A stretch of 64,000 bases of DNA from Stercorarius parasiticus (Eukaryota > Chordata > Aves > Charadriiformes > Stercorariidae). Location of the stretch: positions 56,976 to 120,975 of the forward strand of contig VWZL01000487.1 in assembly GCA_013396915.1 (NCBI GenBank). Reading direction: 5' to 3'. The position numbers and the translations under genes are program-made. Below, in pieces: positions 25,001 to 33,300 of the stretch. The first letter of the stretch is position 1; every line of letters starts with the position of its first letter. The notes under the pieces were generated by a model. The model ran no database searches and was not told the origin of the DNA. It saw nothing but the letters and a program-made list of their open reading frames with translations.

Positions 25001-25977
25001 CCATCCCTGGAAGTGTTCAAGGCCAGGCTGGATGGGGCTTTGAGCAGCCTGGTCCAGTGGGAGGTGTCCCTGCCCATGGCAGGGGAGTTGGAACTAGATA
25101 ATCTTTAAGGTCCCTTCCAACACAAACCATTGTATGATTATTTAAAATTTGACAGGAACACAAAATAAAAATTATGTATGCAGGATTTATTTAATCTTTG
25201 AATGGTTGCTTGCAAACTGTGTATAACATATATATTTTTTAATTTCAAAGTTCCTGAAGTTGAGCCAACCCATGATTCACCTGTCAATAAAGGTAAGTTG
25301 GTTTCTTATTAGCACATTAAAGAGAAATTTTGATAAGTTTATAGGCATTTATTATTTACAAGTAATATTGCCTCCAAAGAAGTTTAATTTAAATACCCAT
25401 TTAACTGTCACAAATGATTTTACTTTAAATCTGTTTAAAAGGAGAGGTATCTTCTCAAATTGGATGTCTTATTGTTTGGTTTTTTGGTTGGTTTTTTTTT
25501 TTTGCTTTATGAATGGTATACTGCGGTGCAATATAATGTTCCTTTTAAAAGGAACATAGAAGAGAACGAGCCCAGTTTTGCATTGTCCATCTGAAACATG
25601 CATCAATTTTAACTGTTATGGTTCAGTGCTTTTACACTTCACCCAGCTGGTTTACTTAGGGAGATGGTTGTTGTATGCAATAGCAGTCTCTGGCCATTTG
25701 TTGTAATTGTTCTGTTTTGTCTTTCACAGCACCAGCAAAAAATGAAGCTGCTGCTTCATCCTCAAATAGTTTAGGTGGGATGGTTGTTATACTGATCCTC
25801 CTTCTTCTAGCAGCAACTGGCCTTACATTCTATTTCTTGTATAAAAAAAGACGTGGTCGGCAAACACTTACAGCCAGTTTTGGCAATGCCATATACCGTG
25901 GTAATGGTGACCCTGGAACTCATGAATCAAATTGTCTTGTGACCAATATTGAAGAAAATGAGCAGGCAACAGTTTAA
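883..25977 (+). CDS. MRC1: Macrophage mannose receptor 1-like, copy 1 (3' part of gene, exons 6-30, spliced)
   Basis: Type I membrane endocytic and pattern-recognition receptor of macrophages and dendritic cells. The family binds mannose, fucose and GlcNAc glycans on microbes and glycoproteins and delivers them to endosomes. Twenty-five exons are visible, 3428 coding bases or about 1141 residues. That matches the length expected from late CTLD1 to the C terminus of mammalian MRC1. Order: end of CTLD1, CTLD2-CTLD8, a linker, a transmembrane helix and a tail of about 45 residues. All introns are GT-AG, phases agree at every junction and no stop interrupts the frame, so the gene looks functional. 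CTLD4 and CTLD5 both keep EPN and WND, the calcium and mannose-binding signature. The tail has F-G-N-A-I-Y, fitting the FxNxxY internalisation signal. The signal peptide, cysteine-rich domain, FNII and most of CTLD1 lie upstream. A paralogue follows downstream in the same direction. Which avian MRC1-like member this is cannot be told. Confidence 0.95.
1027..2405 (+). other. Intron 6 of copy 1
   Basis: About 1.4 kb with no repeat or coding signal recognised. A short open frame near 1693-1902 has no CTLD hallmarks and no usable splice context. Confidence 0.6.
2406..2588 (+). CDS. MRC1: MRC1-like copy 1, exon 7: first part of CTLD2
   Basis: Starts CTLD2 with C-P-x-E-W-V, H-C-Y and the S-C...L-A-S-I helix region. 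It is 183 bases, the same as exon 7 of copy 2, in phase 1 at both ends. Roughly 34 of 61 residues match copy 2 by eye. Confidence 0.93.
2772..2926 (+). CDS. MRC1: MRC1-like copy 1, exon 8: core of CTLD2
   Basis: Carries the W-I-G-L-N-D motif and the long-loop region. It has G-E-P-T instead of EPN, so a canonical mannose site is not expected, as in mammalian CTLD2. It runs from phase 1 to phase 0. A 29-base segment (2813-2841) is identical to copy 2. Confidence 0.93.
3740..3853 (+). CDS. MRC1: MRC1-like copy 1, exon 9: end of CTLD2 and linker
   Basis: Encodes W-A-D-S-A-C and L-G-Y-V-C-K, the last conserved cysteines of CTLD2. A short acidic linker follows, ending in G-C-Q-K, the first cysteine of CTLD3. 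It is 114 bases in phase 0, as in copy 2. Confidence 0.93.
4554..4669 (+). CDS. MRC1: MRC1-like copy 1, exon 10: start of CTLD3
   Basis: Begins [10 protein letters not shown] and reaches the A-x-x-I-C helix and G-Y-L-A-S-V strand. It is 116 bases, phase 0 to 2, the same as copy 2 exon 10. Confidence 0.93.
5463..5611 (+). CDS. MRC1: MRC1-like copy 1, exon 11: core of CTLD3
   Basis: Encodes R-Y-E-Q-A-F through F-W-I-G-L-S and F-T-H-W. It is 149 bases, phase 2 to 1. About 70% of residues match copy 2 by eye, the best conserved of the exons compared. Confidence 0.93.
6038..6237 (+). CDS. MRC1: MRC1-like copy 1, exon 12: end of CTLD3, Pro/Thr linker, start of CTLD4
   Basis: Encodes G-C-V-A-M, L-W-D-I-L-N-C and F-L-C-K-Q, which close CTLD3. 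A proline-rich linker follows, then C-P-E-G-W and S-S-S-C-F-K, which open CTLD4. It is 200 bases, phase 1 to 0. The acceptor (catgaag) has a poor pyrimidine tract. It was chosen because it keeps frame and matches copy 2, and the nearest alternative AG leads to a stop. Confidence 0.88.
6624..6745 (+). CDS. MRC1: MRC1-like copy 1, exon 13: CTLD4 helices
   Basis: Encodes the W-F-G-A-R-D-F-C helix and G-G-D-L. One cysteine (in D-L-A-C-I-H) lies outside the conserved CTLD set. It is 122 bases, phase 0 to 2, two codons shorter than copy 2. Confidence 0.9.
7498..7585 (+). CDS. MRC1: MRC1-like copy 1, exon 14: CTLD4 middle
   Basis: Encodes Y-W-M-G-L-S and W-S-D-G-S-P, leading into the sugar-binding loop on the next exon. 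It is 88 bases, phase 2 to 0, the same length as copy 2 exon 14. Confidence 0.92.
7586..8890 (+). other. Intron 14 of copy 1, with CR1 insertion
   Basis: Contains an internally deleted sense-strand CR1 (about 7851-8690), annotated separately. The rest shows no recognised feature. Confidence 0.8.
7851..8690 (+). mobile_element. CR1-family LINE fragment, internally deleted
   Basis: Around 8145-8340 the frames encode the start of a CR1 endonuclease domain ([14 protein letters not shown]) and a [10 protein letters not shown] strand. From about 8345 the text jumps to the C-terminal reverse-transcriptase region ([24 protein letters not shown]). Most of the reverse transcriptase is missing, and frameshifts and stops are present. 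It is inactive. It lies in sense orientation in intron 14 of copy 1. Exact ends are uncertain. Confidence 0.88.
8891..9035 (+). CDS. MRC1: MRC1-like copy 1, exon 15: CTLD4 sugar-binding loop
   Basis: Encodes Y-G-E-P-N-N, E-K-C, N-W-N-D and N-Y-V-C-Q. EPN plus WND is the classic calcium and mannose-type signature, so CTLD4 should bind mannose-class sugars as in mammals. It is 145 bases, phase 0 to 1. Confidence 0.94.
9494..9529 (+). CDS. MRC1: MRC1-like copy 1, exon 16: CTLD4-5 linker micro-exon
   Basis: A 36-base exon encoding a proline-rich spacer (A-P-L-K-P-E-P-N-S). The short linker exon at this place is typical of MRC1. Acceptor and donor are both canonical and the phase is 1 at each end. 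Confidence 0.82.
9618..9787 (+). CDS. MRC1: MRC1-like copy 1, exon 17: start of CTLD5
   Basis: Encodes D-G-D-W-I-I-Y, K-E-Y-Y-V-S and [12 protein letters not shown]. It lacks the N-terminal cysteine pair, as in mammalian CTLD5. It is 170 bases, phase 1 to 0. Confidence 0.93.
10636..10703 (+). CDS. MRC1: MRC1-like copy 1, exon 18: CTLD5 middle
   Basis: A 68-base exon encoding N-F-Y-I-G-L-S and L-D-K-T-F-R, the W-I-G-L-equivalent strand of CTLD5. Phase 0 to 2. Confidence 0.9.
10704..12371 (+). other. Intron 18 of copy 1
   Basis: About 1.7 kb with no repeat or gene recognised. Pyrimidine-rich stretches occur around 11300-11600. Confidence 0.6.
12372..12472 (+). CDS. MRC1: MRC1-like copy 1, exon 19: CTLD5 sugar-binding loop
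   Basis: Encodes W-M-D-G-T-P-V, then N-E-P-N-F and D-E-N-C. This is the EPN half of the mannose-binding site. It is 101 bases, phase 2 to 1. Confidence 0.94.
12473..13714 (+). other. Intron 19 of copy 1
   Basis: About 1.2 kb of AT-rich intron. No repeat, RNA gene or coding signal was recognised. Confidence 0.6.
13715..13857 (+). CDS. MRC1: MRC1-like copy 1, exon 20: end of CTLD5, linker, start of CTLD6
   Basis: Encodes T-W-N-D-L-N-C, which supplies the WND half of the CTLD5 sugar site, then F-I-C-E-R. A Thr/Pro linker and G-C-T-E-D-W open CTLD6. It is 143 bases, phase 1 to 0. Confidence 0.93.
13858..15039 (+). other. Intron 20 of copy 1
   Basis: About 1.2 kb with nothing recognised beyond AT-rich intronic sequence. 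Confidence 0.6.
15040..15154 (+). CDS. MRC1: MRC1-like copy 1, exon 21: CTLD6 helices
   Basis: Encodes [14 protein letters not shown] and F-G-G-N-L-A-T-I, typical of the first half of CTLD6. It is 115 bases, phase 0 to 1. Confidence 0.92.
15155..16359 (+). other. Intron 21 of copy 1
   Basis: About 1.2 kb. A GC-richer block near 15510-15720 is open in several frames but matches nothing I know. No clear repeat. Confidence 0.55.
16360..16508 (+). CDS. MRC1: MRC1-like copy 1, exon 22: core of CTLD6
   Basis: Encodes [18 protein letters not shown] and N-W-A-K-G-S. The EPN position is not conserved, as in mammalian CTLD6. It is 149 bases, phase 1 to 0. Confidence 0.92.
16509..17967 (+). other. Intron 22 of copy 1
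   Basis: Holds a reverse-strand CR1 3' end (17071-17215) and a short CA-rich tract near 17654-17690. Nothing else was recognised. Confidence 0.7.
17071..17215 (-). mobile_element. CR1 LINE 3' end, antisense
   Basis: Starts with two to three tandem copies of the (gaatcata) terminal octamer of avian CR1. It continues with the conserved 3' tail block (ggctggaaaagaccc, then atcatcgagtccaacc). Orientation is opposite to the host gene. It is 5'-truncated, as most CR1 copies are. The left (5'-side) limit is approximate. Confidence 0.88.
17968..18070 (+). CDS. MRC1: MRC1-like copy 1, exon 23: end of CTLD6
   Basis: Encodes [14 protein letters not shown] and S-Y-I-C-Q, closing CTLD6. It is 103 bases, phase 0 to 1. 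Confidence 0.92.
18906..19138 (+). CDS. MRC1: MRC1-like copy 1, exon 24: first half of CTLD7
   Basis: Encodes D-P-K-L-P-N, then [20 protein letters not shown] and V-W-I-G-L-N-S-N. It lacks the N-terminal cysteine pair, as in mammalian CTLD7. It is 233 bases, phase 1 to 0. Confidence 0.93.
19139..20722 (+). other. Intron 24 of copy 1
   Basis: About 1.6 kb, with a purine-rich stretch around 19780-20100. No gene or repeat family was recognised. Confidence 0.55.
20723..20888 (+). CDS. MRC1: MRC1-like copy 1, exon 25: second half of CTLD7
   Basis: Encodes [24 protein letters not shown] and S-I-C-K-Q. It has EPN, but the second motif is F-W-K-T instead of WND, so calcium-dependent sugar binding is doubtful. 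It is 166 bases, phase 0 to 1. Confidence 0.93.
20889..21685 (+). other. Intron 25 of copy 1
   Basis: About 0.8 kb. Nothing recognised. Confidence 0.6.
21686..21838 (+). CDS. MRC1: MRC1-like copy 1, exon 26: start of CTLD8
   Basis: Encodes a short linker, then P-G-K-C-P-E and [10 protein letters not shown], up to the M-T-C helix. It is 153 bases in phase 1 at both ends. Confidence 0.92.
22098..22214 (+). CDS. MRC1: MRC1-like copy 1, exon 27: CTLD8 middle
   Basis: Encodes [12 protein letters not shown] and F-W-I-G-L-F-K-N, typical of CTLD8. It is 117 bases in phase 1 at both ends. Confidence 0.92.
22215..23272 (+). other. Intron 27 of copy 1
   Basis: About 1.1 kb. It has an AT-rich simple stretch near 22240-22330 built from repeated actaatactaa-like words. 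No gene was seen. Confidence 0.6.
23273..23440 (+). CDS. MRC1: MRC1-like copy 1, exon 28: end of CTLD8
   Basis: Encodes [19 protein letters not shown] and N-F-I-C-K-T. EPT replaces EPN and W-R-N replaces WND, so no canonical sugar site is expected. It is 168 bases in phase 1 at both ends. Confidence 0.92.
24640..25141 (+). mobile_element. CR1 LINE 3' end, sense strand, in intron 28
   Basis: Translates in pieces to the C-terminal CR1 reverse-transcriptase tail: [38 protein letters not shown]. It then runs into the conserved 3' untranslated end (ttggaactagataatcttta and ccattgtatgatta). Stops and frameshifts show an old, dead 5'-truncated copy. Confidence 0.93.
25251..25292 (+). CDS. MRC1: MRC1-like copy 1, exon 29: juxtamembrane linker
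   Basis: A 42-base exon encoding [10 protein letters not shown], the spacer between CTLD8 and the membrane. Phase 1 at both ends. It is placed from canonical splice sites and from the equivalent small exon in mammalian MRC1. Confidence 0.82.
25730..25977 (+). CDS. MRC1: MRC1-like copy 1, exon 30: transmembrane helix and cytoplasmic tail, stop
   Basis: Encodes a hydrophobic helix ([12 protein letters not shown]) followed by the stop-transfer K-K-R-R-G, then a tail with F-G-N-A-I-Y. The last matches the FxNxxY clathrin internalisation motif of human MRC1. An acidic C-terminal I-E-E-N-E-Q region precedes the TAA stop at 25975-25977. Confidence 0.95.
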
Positions 25978-26394
25978 TAAGCAGGGTAATTTTGGGCCTG
26001 ATTTCGAAGGGAATTAAAGCTCTGGAATACAAGAATTCTTAAGGCAAAACGATTTTCTCCTATGGAAATTCTAGTTCATTTTGCACAGGACACTTCTTGC
26101 TCTCTGTACTAGCAGGAACAAGCAATCTTGCAAGGCAGATCCAGAGATTTGCTCACAAACAATATTACCTGGGAGCACTGTTGAGCATACACACAGACCT
26201 GGAGCTACGCTGTGTAAGTGAACACTCAGGCAGTTCCAGCCTCTGCATGAGTCCAGCATCACCTTTAGGCACAAGAAGAACCATGCTCACCACAGGCAAC
26301 TGTGAGAATAAGCTCCTTTTAGCATGCTCCAAAAAGTACATCCAGATCTGTAGGAATCCTGAAAATGCCATCGCCGATCTCCAGAGCAGGCTGG

Positions 26395-26510
26395 TGGAAT
26401 TGTGCAGGTTGGATGGGACTTCCAGCCTCCACCGGCGTAGGTCCCTGCTCAAAGCAGGACCAGCTCCCTGCCCCAGCCAGGCAGCCTGCTCCAGTCCTGA
26501 CTCCACATCT
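26395..26510 (-). mobile_element. CR1-like 3' remnant within the 3' UTR
   Basis: The + strand reads caggttggatgggactt, then ccctgctcaaagcaggacca. These resemble the reverse complement of a CR1 3' end, where a groove of this type precedes the spaced gctcaaagcagg block. It is degraded and short, so the family call is tentative. Confidence 0.5.
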
Positions 26511-27316
26511 TCCTTTTGCGACTGAGGTACCCACAGAAACCCTTTGTGTTGCCTGTAACACCTGAATTAACATATTATCCTCCTCTGTATATAATTGATA
26601 GAAAGGAAAGTGTAAATTGTTTTTCTTCTGCTCTAATTCTGTAACATAAGCATTGGAAAATCGACTATAATATGAGGTTTGAATGTATTGTGAATAGAGA
26701 TATTTTATCATTTAAACAGTAGAATAGGGATCTCAAAGGATTCTGCAAAAGGTGGGGAATAGGCAGGATGAATTATACTTAATTCATACCTGAAATACAT
26801 AAAATAAAAAACATACATGAAATTTATTCTTGAAATCTCCAATACCAGTGAAGATTGAATATTTTTTTAGGCCATTTTTTCAAAGCCTAATGAAACGAGC
26901 ATTAGAAAGTCTTCTGTAATTTCCAACCAAATTCTTCCTGTCCAAGTCTGTTTTAATCCTTTGAGTATCATTCCAGACTTGGATCATGACTGAGGTGATA
27001 GCATTGCATGTCATATTGGGCTCCTGGTATATTCTCTGGGTTCAGAAACTCTAATAATACACAGTAGGTTCACATATAAAGGTTTTGGGCTTTTTTTTCT
27101 TTTCCAGTGTATTTTATGCCAAATGTAAACAATCGAATAATTCAAAGCTCCAGTCTAGAGAAGGTCCTTATTTAATTTGATATTTTTTGATATTTTAATC
27201 TGTTGACAGATTTTAATTGTGTTTAAATTAAAATATTTTGCGTGTGTATGAAATACATGTAAATAAGTTTTTATTCTACTTCGGTTCATTAAATGGGCAT
27301 TAAAGGACTGGTTCTA

Positions 27317-27322
27317 AATAAA
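27317..27322 (+). promoter_or_regulatory. Polyadenylation signal AATAAA (copy 1, preferred)
   Basis: A perfect AATAAA hexamer about 1.3 kb after the stop, followed directly by gtttgtgtgtcttctt, a GT/T-rich downstream element. Alternatives at 26803 and 27533 cannot be excluded. Confidence 0.6.
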
Positions 27323-27340
27323 AGTTTGTGTGTCTTCTTA

Positions 27341-30300
27341 AGCAGAACAATTTATGATAAAAGTGAAAAAAACAGGAAGGAGGGATGGGATTCTTGAATG
27401 TCTATACACAAATAAGCATCCCCTTTTCCTAATCTAGCATATTCTTAAACAACAGTAGTGATTTGTCTTTACCACCCAGTGAAACAGTGTGTCTCATTGC
27501 TTCTTTATGCCCGACATTTCAAAGTTTACCCTAATAAATGTCTAATGGAAGTGTTGTAATTTAAGACTACTTATGTGCTGTACTGCTCTAGCAGTCTGTG
27601 AGACAGATTCTTATATCTTTGATAGCTCTTACTGTGTCTTCTCTCCATATTTTTCTGATAGTAACACTAGTTCTTCCCTTTTTACTTCACTGGCTACATC
27701 TTATGGATCTCTAATCCTTTTTGCTGTTCCTTTCCAGACCTCACTTTATAGTATGTAGGTCCTTCTGACAGAACGACGCACTAGTGGATAAGGTATTTCA
27801 GGTGAGATCCTAACAACACTGAGAAGGTCAAAAAGACTAATCCACCATTGTAACATTTGCTAGAAGGGGCCTTTCTGTCTGAGTTGGTTCTATAGGATCT
27901 ATAGGTTTGGATAGATAAACGGTCACCAGAAAACAATAGGCCAAAGACAGGAAAGGTGGCTAATGAGAAGGTAGTTTGTGAAAGTCTCTAAGGACTGATG
28001 AGCTTTATAGATGAATAGTCCTGTTGCATCTGTGAGAGTTGAACCAAGAGTTTGGTGGGACTGTATGAGGCCAGCAGTGCACAGAAGCACCAGCAGAGGA
28101 TTGTACAACTTGGACTGCATCCAAGACAGCAGTGGCTGCTATCTGGCAATGAAGAGCAGACGCTCTGAGGGACTTCCCCGACATCTCCCGAGAAGGCCCT
28201 GGAGTGCCAGTATGGGTCTCTGCAACTGGGTATACACCTGGGATTGGTTTCCAAATATTGCTCCAAGCAGGTAGCTGTGAGTGACTGTCTGTGAGTGAAC
28301 TCGGCGAGTGAAGAAGTGAATGTGTTGTGTGAATAGTTATTCGCTATTCATTATAATAGCTTGATTCTATTAGTAATAACAGCTTAGTGAAAAAATTTGT
28401 GCTAAGAAATACTGGTTATGAGCTGCATTTCCCCCCAACTTGATCCCCTAGCAGTGTAAAGGGAATTTACAAGAAACTTTGTTTTGTACCAAATGATGCT
28501 TTTTCTTCTCAAAGTTTTTGTTTCTTCTCAGGTTGTTGATTCCAAATTCTTCCCCTGCAGCTAGATTTCTGAAGGAAAGCTGTGGCTGCCACTGTATTTC
28601 ATACCAAATCCTAGCTAATAGACCTGCTCCAAGAATGCTCCTCAGATGAGACAGATCTAGTACTTAGTTTAAAGACACTACTTATATGGAGGTATGAAAT
28701 AGGTGCTGGGCTGCCCATATTTGCCACATCGAGGTGTTTGGACACCCCCCCAGAAACAGATAGGGGGAAAATTTAGTGCCAAAGGAAGCTTTTTACTGGG
28801 CCTAGGAACCTTCGGGGTTAAGTTGCTGTAAACAGAGGTCTGGGTAATCACAATTTGTCAATTTGTCCAGCTTCCACATAGATTCTGTAATTGGGCTTAG
28901 GTGCAAACAAAATAGCATTTATAGCATGCTTTTCCATATAGACATGATGTGGAGACCTACTTTTTCAGTTTCTTGCCCTTTCTTTCTCTGTATTAGGGTC
29001 GTATTTTAGAGAGAATGGCCTGCCTTTTCTCACTGTTTCACTGTGTTATGTCCCTAAATTGAAACTATAACATGGCTGAAAAGTGAACTTATTACAGTGT
29101 AAGAAATAGTAACTGTCTTTAGGGAAGGAAAAGCTATGGAAGAATTCACCATTGTAACTTTCTGTCATGTCAGATGGTGACGCAGCTGTGGCAGATAGAT
29201 GTACAAAGAAGAGAACACACTTTACAGAGAAACACAGTTTACAGAGAAACTCTTGGGCAATATCAGTACTCGTAACTTGGAACAGAAAACAAAATATTAC
29301 CTGCAGTTCCTTGGCTAAAGCAGGACTCTAGAAAGAAGTTTATGAACTCAAAGTATTTAATTTTGTCATTTACATTTCTGAAACCAGGAGACTGAAAAAG
29401 GAAGTGAAGAGTAATTTGGAACAAAATGTAAGAAAGCTCTACAAATACAAACAGAATAGAAAGATAGTTGTGAAATGAACTAGTGCCTTCAGGCCAGATT
29501 CCAATGGGCAAGAGACAGATTTTCCGGGGTCAATAGGAAAGGTTTGAACTGCTCCATAAGCATAAAGTTGTCCTGATGTCACCTTATCCGGAGACAGGAA
29601 CAGTAGGGTTCATTTTGTCTCTTCTCAGCTGTGCCCTTATCTGACATATCCAGCTTTCTCCCTTCTACAATATTCTGCAGGGCACAACTTCTAGTTCACT
29701 ATCTGTTAAATAATGTGTTAAATAATGATATGTAAAGCCTTTTAAGGATATGGTTAGTGGTTCTGGTTCCTCATTTCAGGAGAATGCATACTGTGCAATC
29801 ATTATACCGCCTTTTTATCCAGACTCTTTATTTAGACAGCTAGATGAAACTCATCTCACCTACTTTTAGAACTAGTTGACATAATTCTCCTTTACAGTCA
29901 ATAGTTAAGAATATACATGTGCCACTTGCAGTTGTTCTGTGGTCCTCCAGAAGAGGCTAATAATAGGACAGAGATTACAGAGATGGGAGGAAATAATATT
30001 CAGTAACGGGAGGAATAGAGGCTCATGCAGTGAGGTAAGAGGATGGTACAAAAATAAAAAAATAGCAAGAGTGTGAGGTGTCCAACAAAAGGAGACTGAA
30101 GGGAAAGGTGAAAGTAGAAATGAAGGAGTCTGAATTGGACCAGAAGTGCTGAGTGAGCATGCTTTGCATAGAACAGGGCCAAGAGAAGAAAACAGCTGAA
30201 GGGAACTGTTGCCCCATGAGGCCAGCTGTGCCGTTCCGACCGGGGAAGAGGGCACGTGTGTGGATGGGGAGGGGGCAGAGGGTATAGGATATCTGTATGT

Positions 30301-33300
30301 TTGTTCCTGATTTGCCTGTGTACTGAGTGTTCTTTAGAAAGGCCACGGCTGGGGATCAAGGAAGAAGACAGGCTGCTTCTCCACGTTGCCCTGACTCCTG
30401 AGGTCTTGCACAGGGCAGAGGCATCTAGAAAGACGAGGAGATGGTTTCTCCTTGAGAGTGGTGATTGTGCGCAGGGTGGAGGGGATATGCTTTGGAGCAT
30501 CATGCTGGACTGCAGAGGATGGGAAGGAAATCAGGGTGTTCCTGAGAGGAACAGAAAGTGGACTTGTGGGGAAGCCTCTGGGATGACGGAAAGGAAGGGG
30601 TTTCTCCTAGACAGCTACAGAGGAACTGTATGGGCGGTTTCGCCACCCAAGAAGCCACTGAGGGAAAGCTTACAGACAAGCACTTTGTCTGCAAAGATAC
30701 TATGGAAATGGGAGAGAATTTTTTCTAAACCCGTTAGAGAATGAAAAACCCTTTGGTGTCCTGGGGCATGCTCAATTTGAGGAAAAGTAAAAGGTGCCGA
30801 TAATTCCACCTGCTGGATCTGGCCAGCTTGGGGACTATTTGCTGGCGAGGGGGAGAGTGGGGGAGAGTGGAGCAAGAAAAACAGGACAAAGAAAATGTAT
30901 ACTGGGTGTACAAGGCCCATGATCAGTGGGGGAGTGAGTGGGATGAATCAAGAGGTCTTGACCTACTGTCAGGAGGCAGGTGGAATAGTAATGAGGCTTG
31001 ATTACACACGTCCCATCCACTCAAAGATTTCTCCTGCATCCTATGCTGCAAGAAAATTGTTTTTTATTACTGGGCAGTGGGAACAGCAGCCTTTTCTCCT
31101 GGTGATGGTACCTTTAATTTCAGAGCTACCACATGGGACGGTTGTTAGGCTGCTGTCTGAAACTAAGCTTCTGTTAAAGGCATTGTTTGCTGTGTACTCT
31201 GACTTAATAATGAATTTAAAACCAAGAAAAATTTAGGATCTATTCAGAATAAAATCTGTTTACAATAATTTTTTAACAGGAAATGGGAAAGTAGAAATGT
31301 GCAATCTCCACACATTGCAAAGATAACAAATGTCTGGGAAAGAAGACACCATTTCACTTCTTGACTGATTATTTGTTAAAGCAGCTATGTTTAGAGCACA
31401 TAACAGTGAAGCTGTTCATTCTTAGTTGGATTAAAAATGAAAGAGAATTGATCATGCCACTAAAAACTGTCTGCATTATGATTACTGAAGACATGAAATT
31501 TAATGATATCAAAACTCAGCATACTGACACAAAATAAGGAAGGGATTTTAAATAAATGAGGAAGCTAGAAATAAGATAAAAAGGAAGGAAATCCTTAAAT
31601 CGTGCATGAAAACTATTTGCATTCAGCTGAAGAATCACAAAAGAAAAACACATTCTATGAGTTGTCTTCCTTTAGCAATTTTCCATTGCCTCTTGTGCAC
31701 TTCTATAATTTGACTGAAATTGCACTGAATACTAGAATAATTTCAGTTCCAGAAGTTTAATATTTTACCATAAATCACTCCAAATATTCATAAGATGGGG
31801 TTTTTTTTTTCTCAATTATTCACATGGTGTTTGATAGCTCAAACCATTAAAGTGTCATTCAGAGTGAATTTTGTAAACAGTTTCTTTTTGTTCCCACACT
31901 TAGTGTGTCGACATAGATACGTTTTGCTATGGAAATGTCATTCTTGGTTGTGGAAATACTCAAAACTCAGCTGGAAAACATCCTTAGCAACCGTTGAAGC
32001 AGTATATAGCTTTGAAGCCCTGCTTTGGGCAAGATGTTCACCCAAATGACCTCCAGAGGGCTCTTTAAGTGTAAATCCTCTGGTCAGTAGTGGTATACAG
32101 GATTATGCACTTTTGATGAGCTAAAGCCTGTATTGTTGGAAAAAGTAAAGGAAGTGATCAGAAAATGTGGCAGAGGCAGGGATGAGGCATGGCCAACACT
32201 AGGAAGCAGCACAGCTCTCCTGGCTGCTTGGGCTGTATGGGTGGTGCTAGCACGCATGTCAGGCTTAAGCTTTCCACGAACATGAGATCAAAGCACAGAT
32301 GCCACAAGGACCCTCCATCAATGTCGTTTCTGTGGTGTCTAATCATGTTCTACCAGCTTGAGAACTGTGGTTTATCCTCTCTGCTGCTCTCATCCCTGTC
32401 CAGAAGTGGACTGATGTCACTCTCTGTCCCTGCCAGCCTTGCATAGCACAGTGGCAGGGACTGTACCAAAGGGAGCAAGAGGAAGACATGCTCCAAGACC
32501 ACCCAGTCACACCCATCATGCCCCTGTAGCAGCCTCCCATGCCATGCCAAATTAGAAAAAAACGAAGAAATAGACTCTCCCTTCTAGCTGTAGGTGACCA
32601 CAAAGTATGCTCTTGGATCCAAGAAAACCAGCGAGGCTGTTTGGTCCTCCTTCTTGGTTGGCATTTGATGATGGCACTACATGTGGGCCAGAGGAGCTCC
32701 TACCGGGTTAGAGAGGCCAGCAAACCAGCTTCCTGAGGGAGAGGTCAGTAGCCCACTGCAAATAATGTTAGAGAAGGGTTGATAATATGTCCCTGGCTAC
32801 TCAAGACATTGTTGGGAATGGCAAGTCTCAGTAACAAGTTCAGTCTTGTGCCCTGTCCTTTGAGGATGATGGCTTCTGCTTTGTGTTTGTGAGCCTGGGT
32901 TAGCTCATGAGGTGGTTTTGGTTAATCAAAAGCCTTAAAGTTTACCTTAGGGGCTAATTAGAATGCCCATAGCAAAGGGAAGTGGTCAGTTATGACCAAA
33001 AATTTCTTATTTCGAAGTCCTGCGTGAATACTAAGTATTTCTTGGCACCTGCCAATATCCTCTAAAGCCCGTACTAAGTCAGTAATTGGAGAAGTTGTGG
33101 ATAATTGCTGTTTAGAAAACAATATACACTGAAACTAGTTTTAATGCAGCATATTTTTATACAGTTGAAACTCAAGTATAGAGCCCTATTTGTTGTCAAA
33201 ACCCAGTAGTCTATCCATTTCTTTTTCAAACACACTTGGAAAAATTCCATTATCCTGAACAGATTTCTAAACTGTATCCAAGTCTGCTGCAAATGGTCAA

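Larger units (their letters stand above)
25978..27340 (+). other. MRC1: Presumed 3' UTR of MRC1-like copy 1
   Basis: Follows the stop codon and contains several AATAAA signals: 26803-26808, 27317-27322 and 27533-27538 just beyond. The 27317 signal is followed within a few bases by a GT-rich run, which makes it the best main site, so the end given is an estimate. A CR1-like remnant lies at about 26395-26510. Short open frames here have no protein-like features. Confidence 0.6.

Noticed and set aside
28260..28400. Possible LTR-like end (gtgagtg and gaatagttattc words)
   Set aside because: The resemblance is vague. No paired copy, primer-binding site or internal retroviral sequence was seen.
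30000..30503. Longest - strand open frame (167 codons)
   Set aside because: Composition is leucine, serine and proline rich in a repetitive way. No domain, no splice context, and it overlaps a + strand open frame of similar length. Probably chance in a purine-rich region.
30256..30744. 162-codon + strand open frame
   Set aside because: It is purine rich, overlaps the - strand frame and has no recognisable motif or exon signals.
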